This document shows, one piece after another, positions 16,531 to 25,526 of a DNA stretch of 64,000 bases. This DNA comes from Peptoclostridium acidaminophilum DSM 3953 (GTDB lineage: Bacteria > Bacillota > Clostridia > Peptostreptococcales > Peptostreptococcaceae). A program made the translations under genes and the position numbers. The stretch is from contig NZ_CP007453.1 in assembly GCF_000597865.1 (NCBI RefSeq), forward strand, positions 620,001 to 684,000, in the 5' to 3' direction. The notes beneath the pieces were generated by a model. That model was not told the origin of the DNA, did not search any database, and saw nothing but the letters and a program-made list of their open reading frames with translations. Each line of letters opens with the position of its first letter. Position 1 is the first letter of the stretch.

Positions 16531-18230
16531 TATGGCTTTATTATCTTGTACATATCCTTTTCAAGGATTATTTTGTACTCCACTTCCTTGGATTCCTGTG
16601 TTCCGTCAGTTGCCGCAAAATCGGCTTTAACCTTTGCAGCGTATTCCCCTTCGCCCTTTTCTGCAACTCCAAGGAGCTCATAGCCCTTAAGAGAGACAGG
16701 GCTATTTCCCATTTCAGCGACGAACTCGTCGTAATCAGCCGCTCTTTTGCCAAGCGGAGTCATAAGGTATATGCGGCTATAGTTCTTTTTCTTCTCGGCC
16801 TCGAGATATTCTCTAACTGCCATCTCCGGCGTCTTCAGCAGGCTGTCCTGGCCCGGCTTTCTCAACTCCATGTTTACTCTGTCGTGATAGAAGAAGGTCA
16901 TGGGGTCGTAGTTGCATGCAGCGTTCCATATTATATATTCGTCAACCCCAAGCTCCGTGCCCGCCACTATCTGGTCTGATATGGCCTTTGGAGTGTAGCT
17001 TATGTAGCCCTTAACCCACGATGCTGTAAAGCCCTGTATCCACGGCCTTATTTTGCCCGGGTTCTTTTGCGCAGCGTTTCTTTCTATGGCCTCAATCAGC
17101 GAGAGCTGCAGAATCTCATACGGGTGCTGATCTGGCACTGCAAAGCCGTAAACTCCCGGGCCGTAATGACTTGGATATATCATAGGACATATATATTCGA
17201 CCTGGTTTGCTATCTTCCTCCAGGTCTGCCCTATGTCCTCGGGTTTGTCGTCCCAGGAATGGGTAATAAAGCCAAACACATCAGCCGCCAAATGGACCTT
17301 GTAGGGCTCGAGCTCCTTGCTGGCATACTTTAGAAACTGCTCTATCCCCTCGTCCTTGTCCCTGTCGTTTCTGCCGGGAAATTCCGTTATAGGATTGTAA
17401 TGGCTTGCTCCGTCGGGAAAGCGCACATAGTCGAACTGAATCTCGTCGAAGCCCCTCAGCGCCGCTTCCTGGGAAACGGCCACGACATATTTCCATACAT
17501 ACTCGTCAAACGGATTGACCCACACGTTGCCGGCCCTGTCCTTGTAGGCTCCGCCAGCCTTGAGCTGTATGGCGTGCTCGCTCTTTGCCTGCGCAAAATA
17601 CGGATCCTTGAAGGCCACAACCCTTGCAATAGTGTATATGTCGTTTTTCTTCAGGTAATCCATGAGCTTTCCGTAATCCTTAAGTGCGGCTCCCTGGTTT
17701 GACTTGATTTGATTTACAAGCTCTATGTCACTGTTCCAGGTTACGCTCCCGTGGTCATTTTTCACGTCTATTACAAGCGCGTTGACCTCCGTGCTTTTGC
17801 ATATCGCAAGAGCCTTTTCCAGCTTGTTGATTTCACCCAAACGGCTTGCGTCTGCAGGCTGGCCTGATTCGCCGCTTACAGCCTTTATGTAATTCGCATA
17901 ATAGTCGATGTTTCCCTCGTCAAATCCAAAGCCCGCCACGTTTGCCGTAAGGTACAGCGCCTTGGCCTTTACTGTCTTCTCTTCTCTCTCCTGCTCAAGC
18001 GGCGGAAGCGGCACATAGAATTCGCCAAGCTGCGCTTTTCGCTGGGCCTCAAGTTCTTCTCTTTCCTTGATGAGTTTTTCCTGCTCTTTTTCAGGCATAT
18101 CTTCAAATTTTTTCTCTTCGGAGCCTGCCATTGTCTTTGCGGCACCCTGAGGCGAGCAGCCCTGAGCCAGCAATCCCACAGAAAGGCATACAAGCAGAAG
18201 CATTGTCGTTATCAGCTTATTTTTTTTCAT
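16530..18230 (-). CDS. DUF4015 glycoside-hydrolase-like lipoprotein
   Basis: Surface lipoprotein of 566 residues. The signal peptide ends at lipobox LAQGC. After a charged Glu/Lys-rich linker (about 35-65), residues 70-430 match the DUF4015 putative glycoside hydrolase family, a TIM-barrel: TEVNALVIDVKNDHGSV, ARVVAFKDP, GFDEIQFDYVRFPDG, LAADVFGF, and CPMIYPSHYGPGVYG. The Asp/Glu residues on these strand ends are the likely catalytic ones. A C-terminal NTF2-like or DUF4878-like segment follows (AVREYLEAEKKKNYSRIYLM). The probable substrate is a cell wall or capsule polysaccharide (inference). It is followed upstream by a polysaccharide deacetylase lipoprotein gene, 47 bp away, same strand. Confidence 0.85.
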   Translation of the reverse strand: MKKNKLITTMLLLVCLSVGLLAQGCSPQGAAKTMAGSEEKKFEDMPEKEQEKLIKEREELEAQRKAQLGEFYVPLPPLEQEREEKTVKAKALYLTANVAGFGFDEGNIDYYANYIKAVSGESGQPADASRLGEINKLEKALAICKSTEVNALVIDVKNDHGSVTWNSDIELVNQIKSNQGAALKDYGKLMDYLKKNDIYTIARVVAFKDPYFAQAKSEHAIQLKAGGAYKDRAGNVWVNPFDEYVWKYVVAVSQEAALRGFDEIQFDYVRFPDGASHYNPITEFPGRNDRDKDEGIEQFLKYASKELEPYKVHLAADVFGFITHSWDDKPEDIGQTWRKIANQVEYICPMIYPSHYGPGVYGFAVPDQHPYEILQLSLIEAIERNAAQKNPGKIRPWIQGFTASWVKGYISYTPKAISDQIVAGTELGVDEYIIWNAACNYDPMTFFYHDRVNMELRKPGQDSLLKTPEMAVREYLEAEKKKNYSRIYLMTPLGKRAADYDEFVAEMGNSPVSLKGYELLGVAEKGEGEYAAKVKADFAATDGTQESKEVEYKIILEKDMYKIIKP

Positions 18231-18277
18231 CGTATCATCCTTTTGAAGTTATTTTTGATTTGCTATTTTTAGATTTG

Positions 18278-19294
18278 CTATTTTAAATTGTATGTATATA
18301 TTTCCCTTTCAACCGCAGAGTCTATTGATTCCCTTTTATCCTCGGGAATCGTAATTATTCCTGCGACGCCGTCGCTTATGAATTTCTCCTGCGGATTCCT
18401 GTCGAAATAGTCAAGGTAGTCGTAGAGACCAACGCTGTCAACTTTAGTTTCGCTTCCCCTTATCCTTGGAATGCTTGCAGGGTTGAATTCTGCATTGTAT
18501 GGCGATTGCCCCGGATGCCATCCCACGTTGAGCACCGCTATGTTTTCATATGCGACTCCGTTGAAGCTTCCTAAAGACAAATAGCCGGTCAATGACTCAT
18601 CCTTCGGCCTTCCCCCGAACGGAAGCGCCAGAGTGTTTATCTCATAGCCTTCTTTATCTATCAGCCCTAGCAGATACTGAGCCTGCGAACCTATCTGCTC
18701 CTGCATTTCTTCTGCAGCTGCGCTTTTCAGGTTCATATGGCCTAAGGTGTGGTTGCCTATGTCCATTCCGCTGTCTATTATGAATTTCAGCTTTTTGCTT
18801 TCCAGACCTCCCTGCCTGAAGGGCCTGTTGCCATCGACAAAGAATGTAGCCTCCAGAGGGAAATCCTTGTGCTTTTCGTGGAAATCAAGCAGCAGTCCCA
18901 CGGCGCATTCCTTGCTTATTTCCCCGTTTTCCAGGTACTCGAAATTATTCTTGTTGCCATCGTCGAAGGTTATTACGACAGGGGTGAAGCCCTGCTCCGT
19001 TGTGATATTCCCCGTAACATAGTCGCTCAGGCTTATCGGCCTGTAGCCTTTTTCATAAAGGATTTCAAGGTCCCTGATGAAATTGGCTGGAGTCCTTGTC
19101 CATTCGCTCTCCTCACTGCCGATGTTGTGGTACATGAGCACCATGATTTTTCCAGCCTCGTTCGGTTTTAGCTCCAGGTCGATGCTCGCCTTTGGATCAG
19201 CTGCGGCCTTTTCGCCGGCAGACGAGACCTCCTGGTTGCCGCAGCCAGTCAATAATAAGCTGCTTATAATAAGAGTTAGTATTATACTTTTCAT
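18278..19294 (-). CDS. Polysaccharide deacetylase family lipoprotein (NodB-type)
   Basis: Exported lipoprotein of 338 residues with lipobox LLTGC. Carbohydrate esterase 4 motifs: VMVLMYHNIG near the start, VVITFDDGNKNNF (catalytic base Asp and metal Asp), and NHTLGHMNL (metal His-x3-His). The C-terminal LNVGWHPGQSPYN and the PR(I)RG element are typical of the YadE/poly-GlcNAc deacetylase-like branch. Expected to remove N-acetyl groups from a surface glycan. It lies just upstream of the DUF4015 gene, so the two likely work on the same polymer and share a transcript. Confidence 0.88.
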   Translation of the reverse strand: MKSIILTLIISSLLLTGCGNQEVSSAGEKAAADPKASIDLELKPNEAGKIMVLMYHNIGSEESEWTRTPANFIRDLEILYEKGYRPISLSDYVTGNITTEQGFTPVVITFDDGNKNNFEYLENGEISKECAVGLLLDFHEKHKDFPLEATFFVDGNRPFRQGGLESKKLKFIIDSGMDIGNHTLGHMNLKSAAAEEMQEQIGSQAQYLLGLIDKEGYEINTLALPFGGRPKDESLTGYLSLGSFNGVAYENIAVLNVGWHPGQSPYNAEFNPASIPRIRGSETKVDSVGLYDYLDYFDRNPQEKFISDGVAGIITIPEDKRESIDSAVEREIYTYNLK

Positions 19295-19417
19295 ATGTAA
19301 ACCTCGCTTGTGATGTCAGTCCTCGTGTATGAGGCTATTTTTAATAGTGTAACAATAGTTTATCATACTTGCATACAGGAATTCCAGCCAATAGCATCCA
19401 AACTGCCCTTTATAGCA

Positions 19418-19453
19418 AAAAAGGCCTAGATGTCTTAGCATCCAAGCCTTTTT
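19418..19453 (-). terminator. Terminator after the DUF4153 gene
   Basis: AAAAAGGC / GCCTTTTT stem with an inner GATG/CATC pair, about 30 bases past the stop at 19483; T-runs flank both sides. Confidence 0.7.
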
Positions 19454-19482
19454 AATAGATTCTTAATTCATAACTCTACAGC

Positions 19483-21333
19483 TTAAGGGTTTTCATTCAT
19501 AAAGAGCATTCTCAAGTCGAACCAGTAGTCTATATTGTCACGCTCAGGATCAACACTGATATCTACATTATTGAACACAAGAAGCACTGTCACCTCTGGA
19601 GTTTCCAGCCTGTAGCTCATGTCCTCGAAAGTCGCCTTCCTTGATTCCGACTTGCCAGGCGGATATTTCTCAGTTATCCTGTCGATATAAGCGTTCAGGT
19701 TCTGCTCGATTATTACCCTCTCGCCCAGCCTTATATTTATTGTCGGTATTCGAGTTTGCGAATCAACCCTCCACTCTATGCGGTATGTGCCTTTTTCACC
19801 TTGTATTGTCACTGCGGCGGTCTCCTTTTCACCCTGCATGTTGACAGCCCAGCGGTACTCACTTATATCTATTGCCTCGGCCGGCAGCGACAGATGGGTT
19901 CCCAAATAGCCGCCTCCCGGCTCGTAATCCGGCTCAGGATATGTCTGCTCGAAGCCGAGCCTTTCTTTGAATACATCGCTTTGGCCTAGGCTCTTGTCAA
20001 ACCATACAGGCAGCTTAGCATCCGGGGCGTATGCCAGGAACACTACAGCATCTGTAATTGCCTCTTTAACAGTCTTTTCCGGCTCGCTCTTTGCAGGAAT
20101 CAGCTTGCCTCCCTCCAGCATGTTCTGGCTGACTAGAATATTTTCAAGGCGACTCACTTGTGATGCGACCGGGAGCGCATGGTAGCCTACCAGCGGCAGA
20201 ACCGAGAAAACAGCCAGGGCGCAGGCTAACACAATAATGGGCTTATGGGCTTTTGCCTTTCTAAATATAAGCAGTATGGCTGCAGTTACGGCAATAATCC
20301 AAATCAGTATGAATGAATATTCGGCAGTTTTAAGACCTGACTTGCCAAGCTGCATCAGAAGTGATCTAGCCTCGAATGCTAGTATCACCAGCGCAGTGAA
20401 AGGATAAATCTTTCGATAAAATTTCGCGATTCCCGCTTCGCTGTGGGTTACCATTATATGAAGCCAGGTTCCTATAACAGCGTAGCTTGTCGCTATAGCA
20501 GAAAGCCGTATAAAGGGAACAACCTCTCCGGTCACAATTGTCTTGCCAGACCAGAGCAGCAGTACGACTGTCAGTGCCATCGCTATTGGAATCATTATAT
20601 ATTCAAAAAGAATTTCAATAAACCTCGGCTGCTTTTGAGCTACTTCACGCTTTTCGTCAACGGCTCCCTTGCGGAAATCCGGAAAATAACCTATGAAAAT
20701 TGCGTAAGCCAGGAAGCCTGCGATTGTTGCGATATACATGTAAACCTTTCCGCTCATGTCTCTGTAAAGCAAGCCTTGCACCGCGCCTGCCACTCCTGCG
20801 CCGCCGGCCTCTATAACGCCGCCGTATATCATGGCGATGAAGAACGCCTTGTGAGTCATAAAAAAGGAGCGCGAAAAGTCCGACTGTTCCTTTGGATAGC
20901 CTGCCAGCACTATGAATGCCAGGAAGCTAACAAGCATTGCTGCGCTGACACGTGTTGCGGCCAGCACTGTGACTCTGGCGTAGCGGGATGCATCCACAGA
21001 AGGATCTGTCCCCCCAAAGAAATACAGCATAAGGAAAGTTGCGACCACCACAACAATCCCCATAAGGTTGGCTATCATAAATGACTTAGCATCGTTGTAA
21101 CGGCTTTGAGCCGCTGTGATGGCCGTCAGGCTGAAAATAGCGCCCAGTGCAAAAGACAGATGCAAACAGTTGAACAGGAAGTTGTAGGCCTCCTGCTCCG
21201 GCCAGTCAAGCTGTATCCTTACCATAGTCACTATTGCGAATGCCAGGGCACTTGCAATGGCAGCAGGGAATGTCTTGACGGATTTGACCGCGCCTTCAAA
21301 TATTTGTGATATTGATTTGGTAAAAGCACTCAT
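19483..21333 (-). CDS. DUF4153 family membrane protein
   Basis: Polytopic membrane protein of about 616 residues. About eleven hydrophobic helices fill residues 20-400, followed by an extracytoplasmic domain of about 200 residues rich in strands (GGGYLGTHLSLPAEAID, RWAVNMQGEKETAAV). The N-terminal pattern and length fit the DUF4153 family, whose function is not known. The ATG at 21333 is preferred because AGGTAGG precedes it; GTG nine bases upstream is an alternative. It is monocistronic by the look of its flanks. Confidence 0.7.
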   Translation of the reverse strand: MSAFTKSISQIFEGAVKSVKTFPAAIASALAFAIVTMVRIQLDWPEQEAYNFLFNCLHLSFALGAIFSLTAITAAQSRYNDAKSFMIANLMGIVVVVATFLMLYFFGGTDPSVDASRYARVTVLAATRVSAAMLVSFLAFIVLAGYPKEQSDFSRSFFMTHKAFFIAMIYGGVIEAGGAGVAGAVQGLLYRDMSGKVYMYIATIAGFLAYAIFIGYFPDFRKGAVDEKREVAQKQPRFIEILFEYIMIPIAMALTVVLLLWSGKTIVTGEVVPFIRLSAIATSYAVIGTWLHIMVTHSEAGIAKFYRKIYPFTALVILAFEARSLLMQLGKSGLKTAEYSFILIWIIAVTAAILLIFRKAKAHKPIIVLACALAVFSVLPLVGYHALPVASQVSRLENILVSQNMLEGGKLIPAKSEPEKTVKEAITDAVVFLAYAPDAKLPVWFDKSLGQSDVFKERLGFEQTYPEPDYEPGGGYLGTHLSLPAEAIDISEYRWAVNMQGEKETAAVTIQGEKGTYRIEWRVDSQTRIPTINIRLGERVIIEQNLNAYIDRITEKYPPGKSESRKATFEDMSYRLETPEVTVLLVFNNVDISVDPERDNIDYWFDLRMLFMNENP

Positions 21334-21500
21334 AGTATGCACCTACCTTCCTAATATATTCCATGAAATTATATTTATATTTTCTAATATACCCAGTATT
21401 TGATAATATATATCTTGTATTATAATTACAGCAGCTGTCTCAATGCAAAAACATTAAAAAAACACCCATACTACGTCGGATGCCTCTGGCACTTCCTTGT

Positions 21501-22448
21501 TCAATATCTAAACCACTCATATTTTTCCCTTGCCGCATCAAGATATACTTCTGCGTCAACTTTATTCTCTGCATATAAATGATGCCAATCATCAGGCACT
21601 GGCATATCCTCATACAGCTTTGACCTCCTTGCTTCAAGCAAATGTCTCTCAATTCCCACGAAATCAGCGGCGCATATTACTCTGTTGCCTGATAATTCCG
21701 AGAGCTTCACAAGCCATTCCAAGCCTTCTTCACTGCGAAGCAAATGATGGTCAAGTATTAGTGTACTGACACCTCTTGCCAGTTTAAGTGCATTATTCCA
21801 GGCTTTTTCCGTTCTGCCCTTCATATAGTTTTCCAGGTAAATGGGCGGTCCGCTGGCTAAAACTATGTCCGGTTCACATTCTAATATATTGTTTACTGTA
21901 GAATCGGCCAACAATTGGATATCCGAAGCATGAATGAATACATTTTCACCATCTGTAATCTTAGTCATTGTAACATTGCCTTGATGTGTGTTCAGCTCGC
22001 CATGTGGTACAGGGTCAAAGAAATATAAAGAATCATCAATCCACCCTTTGGCTTCATAAATATCTTTCTTTAGGCCTAAAATAATACCCTCTTCCCTTTT
22101 TTTAATTTTATCATTTGATTCAGCACATTTACTGGCCCATATTTTGAAATTCGACTGAATTTCTTTAACTTGATTCACTGCAAGCTGGTATGGATTTGCA
22201 TCGTATAGAGGTACGTGGTCACCATGGAAATGGCTTATGACAACATCCGTGGCATCTGTTAATTCTTCCAGTATTCTACTCCTTATTATACGCCCAACGC
22301 CGACTTGTACGGGATGAGGCATAAGTCCGTTTCTTAAGTATCCCAAAGCAAGCCCCGGATCTATAAATATTTTCCTGCTTCCAATCTCAACAATGCAGCT
22401 CAATCCTCTCACGCCTAATGATTCAGTTCCTATTATTTTTATTTTCAT
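21501..22448 (-). CDS. Metallo-beta-lactamase-fold hydrolase, UPF0282-like
   Basis: Cytoplasmic protein of 315 residues. The metal site motif SHFHGDH is at about residues 72-78. The N-terminus ESLGVRGLSCIVEI, then FIDPGLALGYLRNGLMPHP, is the pattern of the UPF0282 family, best known from archaea. Substrate unknown. The ATG at 22448 is preferred after AAGGTGTGA; GTG at 22460 overlaps the ribosome site. The gene is AT-richer in its wobble positions than the preceding block and opens an accessory stretch that also holds a membrane-protein remnant and an IS-interrupted exporter, which hints at transfer. Confidence 0.75.
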   Translation of the reverse strand: MKIKIIGTESLGVRGLSCIVEIGSRKIFIDPGLALGYLRNGLMPHPVQVGVGRIIRSRILEELTDATDVVISHFHGDHVPLYDANPYQLAVNQVKEIQSNFKIWASKCAESNDKIKKREEGIILGLKKDIYEAKGWIDDSLYFFDPVPHGELNTHQGNVTMTKITDGENVFIHASDIQLLADSTVNNILECEPDIVLASGPPIYLENYMKGRTEKAWNNALKLARGVSTLILDHHLLRSEEGLEWLVKLSELSGNRVICAADFVGIERHLLEARRSKLYEDMPVPDDWHHLYAENKVDAEVYLDAAREKYEWFRY

Positions 22449-22507
22449 TCTGTATATCACACCTTCTCATACTATAAAAGGCCTGCCTGTTTTGCATTAA
22501 GTCAGCA

Positions 22508-22867
22508 CTATTTCTTTGTAGCAACCTTTTCTTTGACAAATAGCAAAGGGAAAACAATATCACTTGTGCAGCATGGAATCCACACAGCAAGAAAAAGGAA
22601 TACAAAAATGATGACAATCTCGTATGAGCCTAAATAATGCCCCTTAGCCATCATAACATGAAAAAGCGATGCCCATGTACTAAGCAAGACATGAGCCGCA
22701 TGGGGGATTTTCGTAGTGGGCAAGTAATAGGCTATTGCAATTCCTATGAATGCCATAGGGTTAACTAGCCACCATTTTTGCACTGATAAATAATAAAAGA
22801 ATACCCGCATATCACATTTGTGGCATGAGGGTATCTTCTTAGTCTCTTTTTTTAATGTCCTTGACAT
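22508..22867 (-). CDS. Small membrane protein, possibly an N-terminally truncated remnant
   Basis: Reading frame of up to 119 residues with three hydrophobic segments and the endings TSDIVFPLLFVKEK. I do not recognise the family. The first 25 codons coincide with an inverted repeat (22795-22842) that looks like a terminator for a gene that once lay upstream, no convincing ribosome site precedes the first ATG, and the protein may therefore be the 3' part of a decayed gene. If translated, it would be a 10-13 kDa integral membrane protein. Confidence 0.4.
   Translation of the reverse strand: MSRTLKKETKKIPSCHKCDMRVFFYYLSVQKWWLVNPMAFIGIAIAYYLPTTKIPHAAHVLLSTWASLFHVMMAKGHYLGSYEIVIIFVFLFLAVWIPCCTSDIVFPLLFVKEKVATKK
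22795..22842 (-). terminator. Imperfect inverted repeat, possible terminator
   Basis: AAGAAGATACCC and GGGTATTCTTTT (minus-strand sense) pair around a loop that contains a second short stem, followed by TTTTATTATTT. It lies inside the reading frame 22508-22867 and argues that the start of that frame is not a real gene start. Confidence 0.5.
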
Positions 22868-22975
22868 AGGGACCTATTTATAATGCGAATACCATGTTTT
22901 TTTAAGCAACTCTAATTTCATGAAACATTCAAATATTAATAAACATTAACAACAACTCTAAAAATTTCCATTTGT

Positions 22976-23128
22976 CTAGTAATCGTCTCCCGCGCGCTCT
23001 AATCTGTGGCACTGCACTTCTTTTCTTTTGAGCTCAGCTTGCAATTTATTTATCATTTCATCCTTTTCCTTCAAAAGAGCTTCGAGTTCTTTGATTCTTT
23101 CCTCAAGGCTTACATTTTTTTCAGTCAT
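22976..23128 (-). CDS. Small coiled-coil protein (50 residues)
   Basis: Short gene with a strong ribosome site (GGAGG, seven bases before the ATG at 23128). The product is a single charged amphipathic helix: EERIKELEALLKEKDEM then INKLQAELKRKEVQC, which shows heptad Leu/Ile spacing and predicts a short parallel coiled coil, ending in HRLERAGDDY. One Cys at position 40. No family is recognised. It lies in an otherwise gene-free 450-bp stretch between the membrane remnant and the ABC permease. Function unknown; the ribosome site and clean codon pattern are the reasons for calling it. Confidence 0.6.
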   Translation of the reverse strand: MTEKNVSLEERIKELEALLKEKDEMINKLQAELKRKEVQCHRLERAGDDY

Positions 23129-23315
23129 TTTAATACACCTCCATATAAAATAAACTAGTCAAACTCAATTTATTATACATTTATATAATACCACTATAAA
23201 TATCATTTAAACTTAAATTTGCATATGCCATTTTAAGCTTTGGCTTATTCCGCTCAGTTAGTCAATAATTGTCACAAATTTTATACTTAAATGTTACAGT
23301 GTTGCTGCCTTATTT

Positions 23316-24013
23316 TCAATAGATCCATCTTCTCTTTATGTTTCTGGTGCTGATCATGAAAAATCCAAAGCTAAAGGCAAGCAACACAGAGAAACTAACC
23401 CAAGGCTGGAATATCCCCACATTATTAATCGATATCTTAAGAATGTCGGCTCCATAAGTCAATGGCAGAACATATGACAAAGGTCTAATCAACGCTGGCA
23501 AGTTACTTATTGGAATAAATAAACCACAAAGGAACATCATCGGAAATCGGAAAAAATTCGAAAATGTTTGTGCTTCAAATACTTCACTAACTGAAACTGC
23601 AATAAATAGACCCAGAAAAGTAGATGTCACAGCTATAAACACCACACCCAAAAATGTTGTTAGCCAGTTTATTCCTGACAGATTAACCATAAATGAAGCA
23701 AATAGAACAGGGATAAATGCATTGATTATTCCAAAAATGATAGCCCCGGTTGTTTTTGCAAGCATAAGCAAATTTAGGCTGATAGGAGCAAGCAAAAGTC
23801 GCTCGAAAGAACGGCTTTTTCTTTCAAAGGTGATCGTGACAGAAAGCATTGAGGTTGTTCCAAATAGGATGGACAGTGCCATAACGCCTGGAAGTATGCC
23901 TCTTATATCAACAGCACTTTCTGATCTTACAAAAAACATTAGCGTCCAGGATATAGGAAAAATTATTCCCCAGCTTATGTTCGGTGGCTTAAGATAATAT
24001 GTTTTCATGTCCT
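23316..24013 (-). pseudogene. ABC-2 type exporter permease, body, cut from its first codons by an IS
   Basis: Encodes 230 residues of a six-helix ABC-2 permease of the drug-exporter (DrrB-like) type, ending RRWIY. The gene is interrupted by the IS256-family element: bases 24006-24013 (CATGTCCT) are one copy of the 8-bp target duplication, and the missing first 12 codons plus one base lie at 25490-25526 on the other side. Joining the two across one copy of the duplication restores a 244-residue frame starting MNQLTAFWNILMKDM. An ATG inside the duplication (24008) could still start a protein lacking 14 residues, but no ribosome site is visible in the IS end. Confidence 0.85.
24006..24013 (+). 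repeat. 8-bp target site duplication, left copy
   Basis: CATGTCCT directly before the IS end; repeated at 25482-25489. Confidence 0.9.
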
Positions 24014-24075
24014 GAGTCTGTCAATAATTATGTGTATGATTCCTTAAAAAAGATATATTGTTTTATTGGTTGGTT

Positions 24076-24114
24076 GCCTGGAAAGCTTTTAAATATGAGC
24101 CTTCCAGGCTTTTT
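24076..24114. terminator. Hairpin in the IS256-family element
   Basis: GCCTGGAAaGC / GCcTTCCAGGC stem (one mismatch), followed by TTTTTATT on the plus strand. It lies 70 bases beyond the transposase stop and probably blocks transcription into the element from the left as well as ending the transposase message. Confidence 0.6.
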
Positions 24115-24184
24115 ATTACTTAAATTAAATATTTTTCCATTTGGTGAAAATAACTAGAGTGCCAACATTTAATGGTCTTTTTTT

Positions 24185-25402
24185 TTACAAATACGGGTTA
24201 ATCCTGTCTTCAAAATATATGCTTAACTGGGCCAGAATCAGGTGCCAGTCTCGCAGTTTTGTACACCATTTCTGGGTGATATCAGCCGTTGCAAGGTACA
24301 GGCTCTTGAATAGAGAATCATCGCTTGGGAATATACTCTTGCTTTTGGTCACTTTTCTAAGCTGCCTGTTGTAGCTCTCCATGGAGTTTGTCGTGTAGAT
24401 TATTTTTCTGATTTCATCAGGATACTTGAAATAAGCCGAAAGCTCATCCCAGTTGTTTCTCCATGATTTTAGGCTTATATAGTATTTTTCACCCCATTTT
24501 TCTTCGAGCTTTTCAAGCTCTATTAGGGCTGTTTGCTCGTTTATGGCCGAGTACACTTCCTTGAGCTCTTTTGCGAAGGCTTTTCTGTCCTTGTATGATA
24601 CATAGCTTAGCGAGTTTCTTATCTGATGGACTATGCATCTTTGTATGTCCGTGTTTGGAAAAACCGCTCTTATCGCATCAGAGAAGCCGTTTAGCCCATC
24701 TATTGATGCTATAAGGATGTCTTTTACGCCCCTGTTTTTCAAGTCGTTTAGAACCTGCAGCCAGTACTTGGCTGTCTCGTTTTCCCCTATCCAAAGGCCA
24801 AGTACATCCTTTTTGCCCTCGATGTTGACTCCTATTACTGCGTATGCGGCCTTGCAGATAACCTTGCCATCCTGCCTGACTTTATAGTGTATCGCGTCCA
24901 TAAATATAATCGGATAAATCGGCTCTAGCGGCCGATTTTGCCATTCTTGAGCAAGTGGAAGGATCTTATCTGTTATCTTTGATATTAGTGTGGGAGAAGC
25001 ATCTATCCCGTATATCTTTTCTAGCTGAGCTGCTATGTCTCTTGTTGTCATGCCCTTTGCATACATTCCTATTACTTGGTCTTCTATTCCTGATACGCTT
25101 CTTTGATGATTTTTTACAACCACAGGCTCAAAATCACCGTCCCTATCTCTTGGCACCTCGATTTCAAACTCCCCAAGGTCTGATAGTATCTTCTTGCTTC
25201 TTTTGCCGTTTCGGCTATTAGTCGTTTCCTTGTTTTTATAGTCATATTTTGAATATCCAAGGTGCTCATCAAGTTCAGCCTCAAGCATCTCCTGGATTGT
25301 TTCTGAAAACATGTCCTTAAGAGCCTCATGGATGTCCTTTGCATCCTTGATTCCGTAATGCTTTATCATTTGTCTTATTTGATCTTTACTTAAAATCCCC
25401 AT
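24185..25402 (-). CDS. IS256-family (mutator type) transposase
   Basis: DDE transposase of 405 residues, full length. Catalytic residues are seen in FMDAIHYKV (first Asp), ASIDGLNGF (second Asp) and TTNSMESYNRQLR (Glu); the mutator-family signature region between them holds IQRCIVHQIRNS. The N-terminal part (RSKKILSDLGEFEIEVPRDRDG) is the usual DNA-binding region. The frame is intact, so the element may be active. The ATG at 25402 is the first with family-like sequence after it; AGGAGG lies 15 bases before. Confidence 0.95.
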   Translation of the reverse strand: MGILSKDQIRQMIKHYGIKDAKDIHEALKDMFSETIQEMLEAELDEHLGYSKYDYKNKETTNSRNGKRSKKILSDLGEFEIEVPRDRDGDFEPVVVKNHQRSVSGIEDQVIGMYAKGMTTRDIAAQLEKIYGIDASPTLISKITDKILPLAQEWQNRPLEPIYPIIFMDAIHYKVRQDGKVICKAAYAVIGVNIEGKKDVLGLWIGENETAKYWLQVLNDLKNRGVKDILIASIDGLNGFSDAIRAVFPNTDIQRCIVHQIRNSLSYVSYKDRKAFAKELKEVYSAINEQTALIELEKLEEKWGEKYYISLKSWRNNWDELSAYFKYPDEIRKIIYTTNSMESYNRQLRKVTKSKSIFPSDDSLFKSLYLATADITQKWCTKLRDWHLILAQLSIYFEDRINPYL

Positions 25403-25481
25403 ATAAAAAGTGCATACCTCCTTGAATGATAGTTTGATTATATCAATTCCAAGGAAGATACACACTTTATTTTACACACTC

Positions 25482-25489
25482 CATGTCCT
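25482..25489 (+). repeat. 8-bp target site duplication, right copy
   Basis: CATGTCCT directly after the IS end; matches 24006-24013. Confidence 0.9.
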
Positions 25490-25526
25490 TCATCAATATA
25501 TTCCAAAAGGCAGTCAATTGATTCAT
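25490..25526 (-). pseudogene. First codons of the interrupted ABC permease
   Basis: ATG at 25526 overlaps the TGA of the ATPase gene (ATGA), the usual coupling for such exporters. It encodes 12 residues (MNQLTAFWNILM) before the target duplication and the IS; the frame then runs into the IS sequence. See the body at 23316-24013. Confidence 0.85.

Larger units (their letters stand above)
24014..25481 (-). mobile_element. Complete IS256-family insertion sequence (1468 bp)
   Basis: Bounded by imperfect terminal inverted repeats: GAGTCTGTCAATAATTATGT on the left and, on the opposite strand from the right, GAGTGTGTAAAATAAAGTGT; both are followed a few bases on by TATxxTTCC. An 8-bp direct repeat CATGTCCT flanks it, as expected for IS256-type elements. 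It carries a single transposase gene and an internal hairpin at 24076-24114. It has split an ABC permease gene. A partial second copy lies at 12296-12478. Confidence 0.93.
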
